In this document: positions 1 through 7,934 of the stretch, in pieces
How positions within the stretch are numbered: position 1 is the stretch's first letter
How the letters are laid out: each line of letters begins with the position of its first letter
From: JAFCUW01 sp049898325
GTDB taxonomy: Bacteria > Pseudomonadota > Gammaproteobacteria > Burkholderiales > Burkholderiaceae_D
Direction: 5' to 3'
Length of the DNA: 64,000 nt
Assembly: GCF_049898325.1 (NCBI RefSeq)
Contig: NZ_JAFCXL010000002.1
Location: forward strand, 62,001-126,000
Notes under the pieces: model-generated
What the model saw: only the letters and a program-made list of their open reading frames with translations
Told to the model about the DNA's origin: nothing
Database searches by the model: none
Made by a program: the position numbers and the translations under genes

Positions 1-209
1 TGGCCGATTCGGTCATCACCACCAAGGTCAAGGCCGATATCTTCAAGGAGCCCGAACTGAAATCGATGGCGATCCACGTCGAGACGGAGAAGGGCGTGGT
101 CATGCTCAGCGGCTTCGTCGATGCGAAAGCCGATGCGGACAAGGCGGTCACGCTGGCCCGCAATATCGAGGGTGTGACGAGTGTAAAAAGTGCGATCAAA
201 GTAAAATAA
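1..209 (+). CDS. BON-domain protein, C-terminal fragment (OsmY-like)
   Basis: The window opens inside this gene; the readable frame runs from base 3 to the TAA at 207-209 and gives about 68 residues. The fragment has the BON pattern: helix with VITTKVKADIF, a strand around IHVETEKGVVMLSG, then a helix ending in a valine-rich strand (VTSVKSAIKV). BON proteins are usually periplasmic or envelope proteins linked to osmotic stress. The start, signal peptide and number of BON repeats lie outside the window, so OsmY identity cannot be judged. Confidence 0.8.
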   Translation, partial: ADSVITTKVKADIFKEPELKSMAIHVETEKGVVMLSGFVDAKADADKAVTLARNIEGVTSVKSAIKVK

Positions 210-420
210 AGCGATCAAACGACCGGCGAGATGACCGGCCGGGCCCGGTGATTTTCCAGGTGGACGCAAGGCCAGGCGCGAGCGGTGTTCGCGCCGGGCA
301 ATGGCGGATCGCTCAGGGCCGCTGTCGGGTTTCCACACAATGCTTGCGTCTGCGATTCGTTTCGCGGGGCAGGCATTTTTTGTTGACTGGCGGGGCAGGC
401 CTCGGGCGCCGGCGCTGGCG

Positions 421-435
421 TATAATTTTGCGGTG
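421..435 (+). promoter_or_regulatory. Perfect -10 hexamer just upstream of the HDOD start codon
   Basis: TATAAT at 421-426 is followed after six bases by the GTG at 433. No good -35 hexamer is seen 16-18 bases upstream; a TTGACT at 383-388 is too far away (32 bases). If the hexamer is used, transcription would begin at about the start codon and give a leaderless mRNA. Confidence 0.35.
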
Positions 436-1281
436 AACAGACTAGAAACCTTCGGCCTTATTGCCGCGCAAGCCGAGCGTGGCGAGATCAGCTTTCCGAC
501 CAGCGTCAATGCCGTGCTGCGCCTGCAGCGCGCGCTTGACGACCCCGACTGCCATCTCGACGAAGCCATCAAGCTGGTGCTGGGCGAACCGCAACTGGCG
601 GCGCGCACGGTGGCGCTGGCCAATTCGGTCGCCTATGGCGGCGGCCATGGCGGCATTGCCGTCACCAATGTGCGCGCCGCGCTGGGCCGCACCGGCATGC
701 GCAACCTGCAACTGCTCGTTGCCAGCCTGGTGGTGCGCCAGTTCGGCAGCCGCATCGTCAACCGCGAGCTGCGCGCCAAGGCCGAGCAGCTCTGGCAGCA
801 CACCGCCCACGTGGCCGCGCTGGCGCGCGTGCTGGCGCAACGGGTGACGTATGTCGATCCCGATACCGCCGTCTTTGCCGCCATCGTCCACGAGGTGGGC
901 GCCTTCTACCTGCTCTCGCGCGCCGATGAATTTCCCGGCCTGCTCGATGCCGACCCGGAAAACTGGATCGCCCTGTGCGAAGAGGTGGTCAGCGCCGAGG
1001 TACTGCGCAAGCTCGCCGTGCCGCCCGTGGTGGCCGAGGCCATCGGCGGCTTGCGCCATGGCCTGATGGGCATGCCGCCCGTCAGCCTGCTCGACACCCT
1101 GCTGCTGGCCAACGCGCTCGCGCCCGTGGCCTCGCCGCTGGACGCGTCGCCGCGCGTGCCCGACGGCATCGTCCACGAGCACAGCGCCCTTGACCTGGTG
1201 TTTGACCGGGCCAGCATGGACAGCATCCTCGCCGAAGCGGCCGAACAGCATCGCCAGATGAGCGCGGCGCTGCTGGTGTAA
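433..1281 (+). CDS. HDOD domain signalling protein
   Basis: An HDOD domain fills most of this 282-residue protein. HDOD is a non-catalytic relative of HD phosphohydrolases found in bacterial signalling proteins. The usual landmarks are visible: an N-terminal 'PTSVNAVLRLQ' helix, 'LAARTVALANSVAYG', and 'AAIVHEVGAFYLL' where HD enzymes have their metal site. The frame is open from an ATG at 301, but the first 44 residues look non-coding and related Massilia proteins, as I remember them, begin NRLETF; I therefore take the GTG at 433. It lies upstream of, and in the same direction as, a c-di-GMP-type protein, so a shared signalling role is possible but not shown. Confidence 0.75.
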   Translation: MNRLETFGLIAAQAERGEISFPTSVNAVLRLQRALDDPDCHLDEAIKLVLGEPQLAARTVALANSVAYGGGHGGIAVTNVRAALGRTGMRNLQLLVASLVVRQFGSRIVNRELRAKAEQLWQHTAHVAALARVLAQRVTYVDPDTAVFAAIVHEVGAFYLLSRADEFPGLLDADPENWIALCEEVVSAEVLRKLAVPPVVAEAIGGLRHGLMGMPPVSLLDTLLLANALAPVASPLDASPRVPDGIVHEHSALDLVFDRASMDSILAEAAEQHRQMSAALLV

Positions 1282-1356
1282 GTATTTAAAGGCGGATGCT
1301 GGCGAACCAAGTCGTAAGGATTAGGTCAAAAACCACACCCTTGCCGTGAGCTCGCC

Positions 1357-3714
1357 ATGCATCGCCTGGATTTGCAACAATTGCCCTGTATTACGCTCGA
1401 CGCCGGCGGCGCCGTCACCAGCTGGAACGCACAATGGGCCGCCGCGCTGGGCGAAGCCGATCTGGCGGGGCTGCGTCCTTGGCTCGAGTTGTTGCATGCG
1501 CCGCCCGGCGACCGCGGCGGCGACCGCGTCGGCAAGCACGTCGATGTCCACATCGGCCCCGCCGGCGCCAGTGTGCGCAGCATGCTGTTCCAGCCGCTGC
1601 TGGGGACCGACGGTGCGCTGCGCCAGTGGCTCGGTTATCTGCTGCCCTTGCCGGTGGCGCGCAGCCACCGCGAGCTCATCGAGGAACTGCCGCTGCGTAC
1701 GCTGATCAAACTGGGCAGCAACCTGTTTTTCGTCGTCGACGACGAGGGCAAGCTGGTGCTGTGGAACCGGCGCGTCGAAGACACCGCCGGCCGCAACGCC
1801 GACGCGCTGCGCGACAGCCCCGTCAGCGCGCTGTTCGCGGCGGCCGACCAGGCGCTGGTCGAGCAGCAACTGGTGCAGGTGTTGCAGTGCGATGCCGAAA
1901 TCCAGCTCGAAGCGCAGCTCGCCACGCCCACCGGCACCATTCCCTACATGATCTGGGGCTCGCGCCTGCATTGCGAGGGCCGCTATTACATGGTGTCGAT
2001 GGGCATTGATATTTCCCAACGGCGCCAGGACGAGCAAAACCTGCGCCTGCGCGAGCGTGCCTTGCACGCGAGCACCAACGGCATCGTCATCACCCGCGTT
2101 GGCGGCGCCGATAACCTCATCGAATACGTCAATCCCGCCTTCGAAGCCATGACCGGCTACAGCGCCGCCGAAGTATTAGGACGCGATTCGCGCTTCATGG
2201 CGGCGCCTGGCGTCGACCAGGGCGAGCGCGACCGCTTGCGCGAGGCCATCCTCAAGCAGCGCGGGCACAGCGTGGTGTTTCGCAACCGCCGCAAGAATGG
2301 CGAAATATTCTGGAATGAACTGAGCGTCACCCCCGTGGCCGATGAGCGGGGCACCGTCACCCACTTCGTCGGCGTGCTCAACGACATCACTGCCAGCAAG
2401 CAGCACACCACCACGCTCGAACACGAGGTCAACCACGATGCCCTTACCGGCCTGGCCAACCGCAACCTGCTATGGGACCGCATCGGCCAGGCCCTGTATC
2501 TGGCGCAGCGCAACAAGTCGCTGGTGGCAATCCTGCTGGTCGACCTGAACAAATTCAAGGACATCAACGACAGCCTGGGCCACGATGCGGGCGACGAAGT
2601 GCTCAAGGTGGTGGCGCGGCGTCTGCAGGCGTCGGTGCGCGAAAGCGACACGGTGGCGCGCCTGTCGGGCGACGAATTCGTGCTGGTGCTGAGCAACCAG
2701 CCTTCGCTGCGCTACACCTTGCGCATGGTCCAGCGCGTGCGCGCCAGCCTGGCGAAAGCGGTCATGTTTGAAGGCAAGGAAGTCACCGTGTGCGGCAGCA
2801 TCGGCGTGAGTCTCTATCCGCATGACGCCAGCACCCCGTTCGACCTGGTGCGGGCGGCCGACACCGCCATGTACCATGCCAAGGCGGCCGGCGGCAGGGA
2901 CGTGCACTTCTTTTCCGCGGCCATGAAGTCGACCACCGAGGCGAAACAGAAAATGGAGTCGGACCTGCGCTACGGGATCGCGCGCGACCAGTTATTTCTC
3001 ATGTTTCAACCCCGCATCTGCCTGCACACGGGCGGCATCTGCGGCGTCGATGCGCTGCTGCGCTGGCGCCATCCCGAACTGGGGGTGCTGCTGCCCACCG
3101 ATTTTCTCGCCGACGCCGAAGAAAACGGCCTGATCGTGCCGCTGGGCCAGTGGGTGCTCGAGCGCGTCTGCCACACCTTGCAGCGCTTCAAGGTGCTGGG
3201 GTTTCCCCACCTGCCCCTGTCGATGAAGTCGGCCTACCGCGAATTCGTGCAGGAGAATTTCGTCGACCATATCGGCGAGCGCCTGGCCGCCTTCAAGGTC
3301 GCACCGGCCTGCCTCGAACTCGATTTGCGCGAGGCGCACCTGATGCGCAATCCCCACCTGGGCAGCACGCTGGCGCGCCAAAGCGCCGAACTGGGCATTC
3401 GCCTGGGTGTCGACGACGTGGGCGACGGCGAATCGAATCTCGCCTATCTGCACCACTTGCCGCTTCACCATATCCGCATGGCACATGCACCCGTGCGCGA
3501 CATTTCCACCGCCGAGGGCAGCGGGGCGCTGGCGCGCTGCATCATCGGCCTGGGCCACAACCTCAATGTCAGGGTGATCGCCAAGGGGGTCGAAACGCCC
3601 GGGCAACGGGACTTCCTCGCCGCGCAGGGCCGCGACGAAATGGAAGGCCATTTCTTCAGCGTGCCGGTGGAGCAGGACGCGCTCGAACAGATGCTGGGGG
3701 CGCTGGCGGACTGA
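1357..3714 (+). CDS. PAS-PAS-GGDEF-EAL protein with degenerate EAL domain
   Basis: A 785-residue cytosolic sensor. Two PAS domains (about residues 108-230 and 238-355) precede a GGDEF domain (about 358-520) and an EAL-like domain (about 540-780). The GGDEF site reads SGDEF and has an RESD inhibitory I-site five residues before it, so diguanylate cyclase activity and product feedback are plausible. The EAL part has lost many catalytic positions: DALLRW for EALLRW, SMK where NLS is usual, RMAH where KIDR is usual, and IAKGVET for IAEGVET. It probably senses or scaffolds rather than cleaving c-di-GMP. No transmembrane segment is seen. The gene faces the downstream histidine kinase gene with a 31-base gap. 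Confidence 0.88.
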   Translation: MHRLDLQQLPCITLDAGGAVTSWNAQWAAALGEADLAGLRPWLELLHAPPGDRGGDRVGKHVDVHIGPAGASVRSMLFQPLLGTDGALRQWLGYLLPLPVARSHRELIEELPLRTLIKLGSNLFFVVDDEGKLVLWNRRVEDTAGRNADALRDSPVSALFAAADQALVEQQLVQVLQCDAEIQLEAQLATPTGTIPYMIWGSRLHCEGRYYMVSMGIDISQRRQDEQNLRLRERALHASTNGIVITRVGGADNLIEYVNPAFEAMTGYSAAEVLGRDSRFMAAPGVDQGERDRLREAILKQRGHSVVFRNRRKNGEIFWNELSVTPVADERGTVTHFVGVLNDITASKQHTTTLEHEVNHDALTGLANRNLLWDRIGQALYLAQRNKSLVAILLVDLNKFKDINDSLGHDAGDEVLKVVARRLQASVRESDTVARLSGDEFVLVLSNQPSLRYTLRMVQRVRASLAKAVMFEGKEVTVCGSIGVSLYPHDASTPFDLVRAADTAMYHAKAAGGRDVHFFSAAMKSTTEAKQKMESDLRYGIARDQLFLMFQPRICLHTGGICGVDALLRWRHPELGVLLPTDFLADAEENGLIVPLGQWVLERVCHTLQRFKVLGFPHLPLSMKSAYREFVQENFVDHIGERLAAFKVAPACLELDLREAHLMRNPHLGSTLARQSAELGIRLGVDDVGDGESNLAYLHHLPLHHIRMAHAPVRDISTAEGSGALARCIIGLGHNLNVRVIAKGVETPGQRDFLAAQGRDEMEGHFFSVPVEQDALEQMLGALAD

Positions 3715-3745
3715 ACCTGCGAGAGGTGCCGGCGCCGCCGTCCCG

Positions 3746-6700
3746 TCAGGCCAGGCGCAGCGCCTTTTGCACGGCGCCCTTGAGAGCGTCGAGGTCATAC
3801 GGTTTCAACAGGTGCACGGCGTCCTTGAACGGGGTGTCGCCGCCCCTGCCGGAGGCGAAGACCACCGCCATGCCCGGTTTCATCTGGCGGGCGCGGGTGG
3901 CCAGCATGTCGCCGGGGATGCCGGGCAGCTGCAGGTCCGTGATGAGCACGTCGGCGCCGTCCTGGGCCAGCAGCGCGAGCGCCGCTTCGGCGTCGCCCGC
4001 CTGCGCCACCTCGTAGCCGACATGCTCGAGCAGCTCGGCCGTCATGGCCCGCAGCGGCGCGTCGTCCTCGACCAGCAGGATGCGCACGGGCGCGGCCGGC
4101 GCGCCGGGCTGCTCGCCCGCGCGCGGCGCGCCGGTGGCCAGCGCCAGTTGCTGCTGCTTGTGCGCGAGCACCTGGCGGATTTTTTGCGCCAGCGCCGCCC
4201 GCGTATAGGGCTTGCCCAGCAGGTCGACGCCCGCATCGAGCCGGCCGCCGTGGACGATGGCGTTTTCCGTGTAGCCGGAAGTAAACAGCACCGCCAGTTG
4301 CGGCAGCAGTTCGCGCGCCTTGCGCGCCAGCTCGGGACTGCGCAGGGGGCCGGGCATGACGACGTCGGTAAACAACAGGTCGATCGGCATGCCGCTGGCG
4401 ACGATGGCCAGCGCGCTGGTGGCGTCGCCCGCCTTGAGCACGCGGTAACCGAGTTCGCCCAGCAGCTCGACGACGGTGTTGCGCACGTCCTCGTCGTCTT
4501 CGGCCACCAGGATGGTTTCGCTGCCACCCGTGATGGGCTGCACGGGGGCCGGCACGGCCGCCTGTTCCGCCTCGTTCGAGCGGGGCAGGTAGATCTTGAC
4601 GGAGGTGCCGTTGCCCACTTCGCTGTAGATCTTGATATGGCCGCCCGATTGCTTGACGAAGCCGTACACCATCGACAAGCCCAGTCCCGTGCCCTTGCCC
4701 TCGGGCTTGGTGGAGAAGAAGGGTTCGAAGGCCTGCTGCAGGACGGCCGGGGCCATGCCGGCGCCCGTGTCGCTCACGGCGATCATCACGTACTGGCCGG
4801 CGCCCACGTCGTCGTGGGCGCCGGCGTAGGCGTCGTCGAGGGTGGCGTTGCTCACCTCGATGGTCAGCTTGCCCCTGCCGTCCATGGCGTCGCGCGCGTT
4901 GATGCACAAATTGAGCAGGGCGTTTTCGACCTGGGCGGTATCGACCAGCACGTTCCACAGGCCGGCCGCGATGACCGTCTGCAGTTCGATCTCTTCGCCG
5001 ATGGTCCGGTGCAGCATGTCGTCCATGCCGGCCACGTAACGGCTCAGTTTGACGACGCGCGGCTCGAGCGCCTGGCGGCGGCCGAAGGCGAGCAGCTGGC
5101 TGGCCAGTCGGGCGCCACGGGTGACGCCACCGATGGCGTTTTCCACCCGCTTGAGCGCGCGCGGATTGCTGGCCACGTCCGACAGCAGCAACTGCAGGTT
5201 GCCGGAGATGACCTGCAGCAGATTGTTGAAGTCGTGCGCCACGCCGCCGGTCAGCTTGCCGATGGTTTCCATTTTTTGCGACTGCTGCAAGGCCTGCTCG
5301 GTGCGGCGCATCGCCGCCTGCGCCTCGCGCTCGGCGGTGACGTCGCGGCCCACCGCGTGGATATGCTCCTGGTCGGGCGAGGCAGCCCACGAGATGATCC
5401 GGTAGCTGCCGTCGTGGTGGCGGTAGCGATTCTCGAACTTGAAGGTGGTCTTGCCCGAGGCCAGGCCGGACACTTCGTCGAGCGTCGCGGCGATGTCGTC
5501 GGGGTGCACCAGTTGCAGGAAGGAGCTGCCGGCCACTTCCGCCTCGCGCCAGCCCAGCAGCGCCGTGAAGGCGGGATTGACCGCTTCGATGGTGGCCTGG
5601 AAGTCGGCCACCAGCATCAGGTCGGTCGAGAGCACCCACATGCCGTCGCGTTCGGCGGTACGCTTGCGGATCTCGGCCGACAGCATGTCGTTCATGTTCG
5701 CCAGCAGCAGCGAGGCGAGCTTCTGGTCTTCGATATCGGTGTTGGTGCCGACCCAGCGCTGCACCACCCCGGCCGCGTTCCTGACCGACTGGGCGCGCGC
5801 GATGTGCCAGCGGTAGGCGCCGTCGGCGCGGCGCAGGCGGAACTCGCGTTCGTAGCCGACGCCGCTGGCGCAGGCGGCCTGCCAGGCGCTGGCGGTGTCG
5901 GCCAGGTCGTCCGGGTGCACCATCGCCGCCCAGTTGCCGCCATCGAGCGCGCCTGGCGCGACCCCGGCGTAGGCATACACCATGTCGTTGAACCAGTTGA
6001 GCACGCCGTCGGCGGGCGCCGCCCAGACCTGGTTGGGCAGCGCCTGCGCCAGCGCGCTGAAGATATGGCTGTTCTCGCGGGCGGCGTTTTCGGCCAGCAC
6101 GCGGGCGCTCACGTCCGAACCCTGCACGAAGATGCCGAACACCTGGCCGTCATCGTTGCGCATGGGCTGATAGATGAAATCGAGGAAGCGTTCGCGCGCC
6201 GGCGCCAGCGCGGTGGCGGGGCTGCGAAAGGCGACGGCGTTGCCAAAAAACGGCTCGCCGCTGGTGTACAGGCCATCGAGCAGGGCGACAAAGCCCTGTT
6301 CGGCGGCCTCGGGCAGGGCGGCCGCCACCGATTTTCCGATGATCTCGCGGTGGCCCGCCAGGCTGTGATAGGCCTCGTTGGCCAGGGTGATGACGTGCTC
6401 GGGTCCGCTCAGCATGCACATGAAGCCGGGCGCCTGGGCGAACATCGCTTTCAGGCGCGCCATTTCGCCCTGCTGATAGCGCTCGGCGCGCACCCGCGCC
6501 GTGGTTTCGACGACCACGGCGATTTCGCCGATCGGCCGGCCGTCGTCGCCGTAGGCGGGCGAGTAGTCGAGATTGAACCAGGTGGTCTGCGCCACGCCGT
6601 CGCGCTGCAGCACCAGTTCCTGGTCGCGGTACGACACCGTTTCGCCGGCCAGCACGCGCGCCAGGATGGCCGTGTTGAACTCGGCCAGCTCCGGCCAGGC

Positions 6701-6967
6701 CTGGGCCACCTTCATGCCCAGGGTATGCGGATGCTTGTCGCCGGCGATGGCGGCGTAGGCATCGTTATAGATCATCACGCCGTCCGGCCCCCACAGGGAG
6801 GCCAGGGCGATGGGCGCATGGAGCAGGAACGTCACCAGCGCGCGCTGGCTGGCCGGCCAGGCGTCGATGGGGCCGAGGGCGGTGCCGGACCAGTCGAAAT
6901 CGCGTACCAGCCCGGTCATGGAAGGCGTGGCGGGCAGGTGGGGCGGCAAGTCGGCGTTATTCGGCAT
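3746..6967 (-). CDS. PAS hybrid sensor histidine kinase with two receiver domains
   Basis: A 1073-residue cytosolic hybrid kinase. Several PAS folds occupy residues 1-540. The phosphoacceptor H box GGVAHDFNNLLQ is near residue 577, followed by the N box (NARDAMDG), G1 (DTGAGM) and G2 (GTGLGLS) of the ATPase domain. Two receiver domains follow: REC1 (about 812-930, acceptor Asp in FTDVVMPG) and REC2 (about 960-1070, acceptor Asp in ITDLQLPG). No HPt domain or DNA-binding output is attached, so phosphotransfer must go to a separate partner. The AHDFNN type H box is typical of kinases with C-terminal receivers. No partner response regulator lies next to it. Confidence 0.9.
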   Translation of the reverse strand: MPNNADLPPHLPATPSMTGLVRDFDWSGTALGPIDAWPASQRALVTFLLHAPIALASLWGPDGVMIYNDAYAAIAGDKHPHTLGMKVAQAWPELAEFNTAILARVLAGETVSYRDQELVLQRDGVAQTTWFNLDYSPAYGDDGRPIGEIAVVVETTARVRAERYQQGEMARLKAMFAQAPGFMCMLSGPEHVITLANEAYHSLAGHREIIGKSVAAALPEAAEQGFVALLDGLYTSGEPFFGNAVAFRSPATALAPARERFLDFIYQPMRNDDGQVFGIFVQGSDVSARVLAENAARENSHIFSALAQALPNQVWAAPADGVLNWFNDMVYAYAGVAPGALDGGNWAAMVHPDDLADTASAWQAACASGVGYEREFRLRRADGAYRWHIARAQSVRNAAGVVQRWVGTNTDIEDQKLASLLLANMNDMLSAEIRKRTAERDGMWVLSTDLMLVADFQATIEAVNPAFTALLGWREAEVAGSSFLQLVHPDDIAATLDEVSGLASGKTTFKFENRYRHHDGSYRIISWAASPDQEHIHAVGRDVTAEREAQAAMRRTEQALQQSQKMETIGKLTGGVAHDFNNLLQVISGNLQLLLSDVASNPRALKRVENAIGGVTRGARLASQLLAFGRRQALEPRVVKLSRYVAGMDDMLHRTIGEEIELQTVIAAGLWNVLVDTAQVENALLNLCINARDAMDGRGKLTIEVSNATLDDAYAGAHDDVGAGQYVMIAVSDTGAGMAPAVLQQAFEPFFSTKPEGKGTGLGLSMVYGFVKQSGGHIKIYSEVGNGTSVKIYLPRSNEAEQAAVPAPVQPITGGSETILVAEDDEDVRNTVVELLGELGYRVLKAGDATSALAIVASGMPIDLLFTDVVMPGPLRSPELARKARELLPQLAVLFTSGYTENAIVHGGRLDAGVDLLGKPYTRAALAQKIRQVLAHKQQQLALATGAPRAGEQPGAPAAPVRILLVEDDAPLRAMTAELLEHVGYEVAQAGDAEAALALLAQDGADVLITDLQLPGIPGDMLATRARQMKPGMAVVFASGRGGDTPFKDAVHLLKPYDLDALKGAVQKALRLA

Positions 6968-7002
6968 AGAAGAGGCGGAGTCAAGCGGTCGGGGGAGGGC
7001 CG

Positions 7003-7008
7003 ATTATA
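7003..7008 (-). promoter_or_regulatory. -10 candidate for the hybrid kinase gene
   Basis: On the minus strand the sequence reads TATAAT, 35 bases upstream of the kinase ATG. No convincing -35 element is seen at the right distance. Confidence 0.4.
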
Positions 7009-7106
7009 CGGGATAGGGGCGCGCGCACAGCAGCCCTGGCGGGTGGCCGATGCTGCGCCGCCACGCACTGCGACAGCTTGAACTTTGCGCGGTTCTGTCG
7101 CCCAGT

Positions 7107-7475
7107 TCAACACCATCCGGGAAGGGCGCGACCGATCCCGCCTCCTGACGTTATTTTTAATGCGATTCTCGGCCCAGGTGTGACATCTGCGGAAGCTGCT
7201 GGAGCATCGCCACCTTGAGCCCGCTGACGCGTGAGTGCTGCCTTGGCCGTATTTGGCCGCGGCTGCGGCAGGGTGCGCAGGTAAGCGATTGCGCTTGCAC
7301 GCAGATCGATCAGGATGTGCACGAGCACCGGCAGGAGCAGGTAGTCGATGCCGTCGAGCTGGCCGGTCATGAAACGCCGCGTCCCGGCATGGAAAAACGC
7401 CACGATCACGGGCAGTACAAGGCCGACCATGGCCGTTGGCACGAACGCGGCAAGGAAATCGGACGACACTGGCAC
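7107..7475 (-). CDS. Hypothetical small membrane protein, possibly a decayed gene
   Basis: A 122-codon frame starting with GTG. The first 70 residues look like real protein: a hydrophobic segment near residues 8-28 (FVPTAMVGLVLPVIVAFF) and a second near 44-55 (DYLLLPVLVHIL), with GC-rich third positions. After 'YLRTLPQ' the composition changes to random-looking residues with poor codon choice until the stop. That pattern fits a frameshifted or truncated remnant of a longer gene. No family is recognised. Opposite-strand frames here look like shadows. Confidence 0.35.
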   Translation of the reverse strand: MPVSSDFLAAFVPTAMVGLVLPVIVAFFHAGTRRFMTGQLDGIDYLLLPVLVHILIDLRASAIAYLRTLPQPRPNTAKAALTRQRAQGGDAPAASADVTPGPRIALKITSGGGIGRALPGWC

Positions 7476-7723
7476 TGGCGCGGCGAGCGAGATCCGGCCA
7501 GGAACGCGCTGTTGTGGGCGGGAGACTCACCGCCCAGCACGGACTGAGGAGCACGCAAGGTGATAGACGCCAAACGACGGGGGATCCGCCTCGGCGACGC
7601 GGCCGCGCGTCGCTGATCTTGAGCGCATCCTTATTGCGACAACATCGGACCGACACGGTCGATCAAACCGGTCTCGCATCTGGTACTGACAAGCGCCCTT
7701 GGTGCAGCGCACCCCAAAAGAAA
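7476..7723. other. Intergenic stretch without a supported gene
   Basis: Between the small membrane ORF and the tRNA-Lys terminator all six frames are short, with atypical composition. No repeat, promoter or RNA is recognised. It may be decayed coding sequence, in line with the neighbouring remnant. Confidence 0.4.
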
Positions 7724-7753
7724 AAAGCCCCCGAACGTAAATTCGGGGGCTTT
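7724..7753 (-). terminator. Rho-independent terminator of tRNA-Lys
   Basis: A perfect 12-bp stem (AAAGCCCCCGAA paired with TTCGGGGGCTTT) with a 6-base loop. On the minus strand it ends in a run of T residues, and it starts 20 bases after the tRNA 3' end. Confidence 0.85.
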
Positions 7754-7772
7754 CTGCTTTACTGCTTGTTCT

Positions 7773-7848
7773 TGGTAGGCCGTGCGGGATTCGAACCTGC
7801 GACCAACGGATTAAAAGTCCGCTGCTCTACCAGCTGAGCTAACGACCC
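7773..7848 (-). tRNA. tRNA-Lys (anticodon TTT)
   Basis: The 76-base minus-strand sequence begins GGGTCGTTAGCTCAG and ends with an encoded CCA. The anticodon loop is CTTTTAA within a GCGGA/TCCGT-type stem, and the T arm contains GGTTCGAATCC. The anticodon TTT decodes lysine. The acceptor stem pairs GGGTCGT with ACGGCCT, giving two wobble pairs (G1-U72 and U4-G69). A perfect TATAAT sits 12 bases upstream on the minus strand (7861-7866), a likely -10 element. A terminator follows. Confidence 0.95.
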
Positions 7849-7934
7849 AAGCGAGGCAAAATTATAGCTGATGGTGGCGGATTAAGCTAGGGCTGGAAAA
7901 CGATATTTGTAAAATCGTTTGCGGACCGGCCCGT

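Noticed and set aside
383..388. TTGACT as -35 for the HDOD promoter
   Set aside because: Spacing to TATAAT is 32 bases, far from 17.
301..432. ATG start for the HDOD protein at 301
   Set aside because: The 44 added residues look random, and HDOD homologues begin near NRLETF.
3767..7081. An 1104-codon open frame on the plus strand opposite the hybrid kinase
   Set aside because: Its product is rich in His, Arg, Gly and Gln with no domain, as expected for the antisense frame of a GC-rich gene. The minus-strand kinase has complete motifs.
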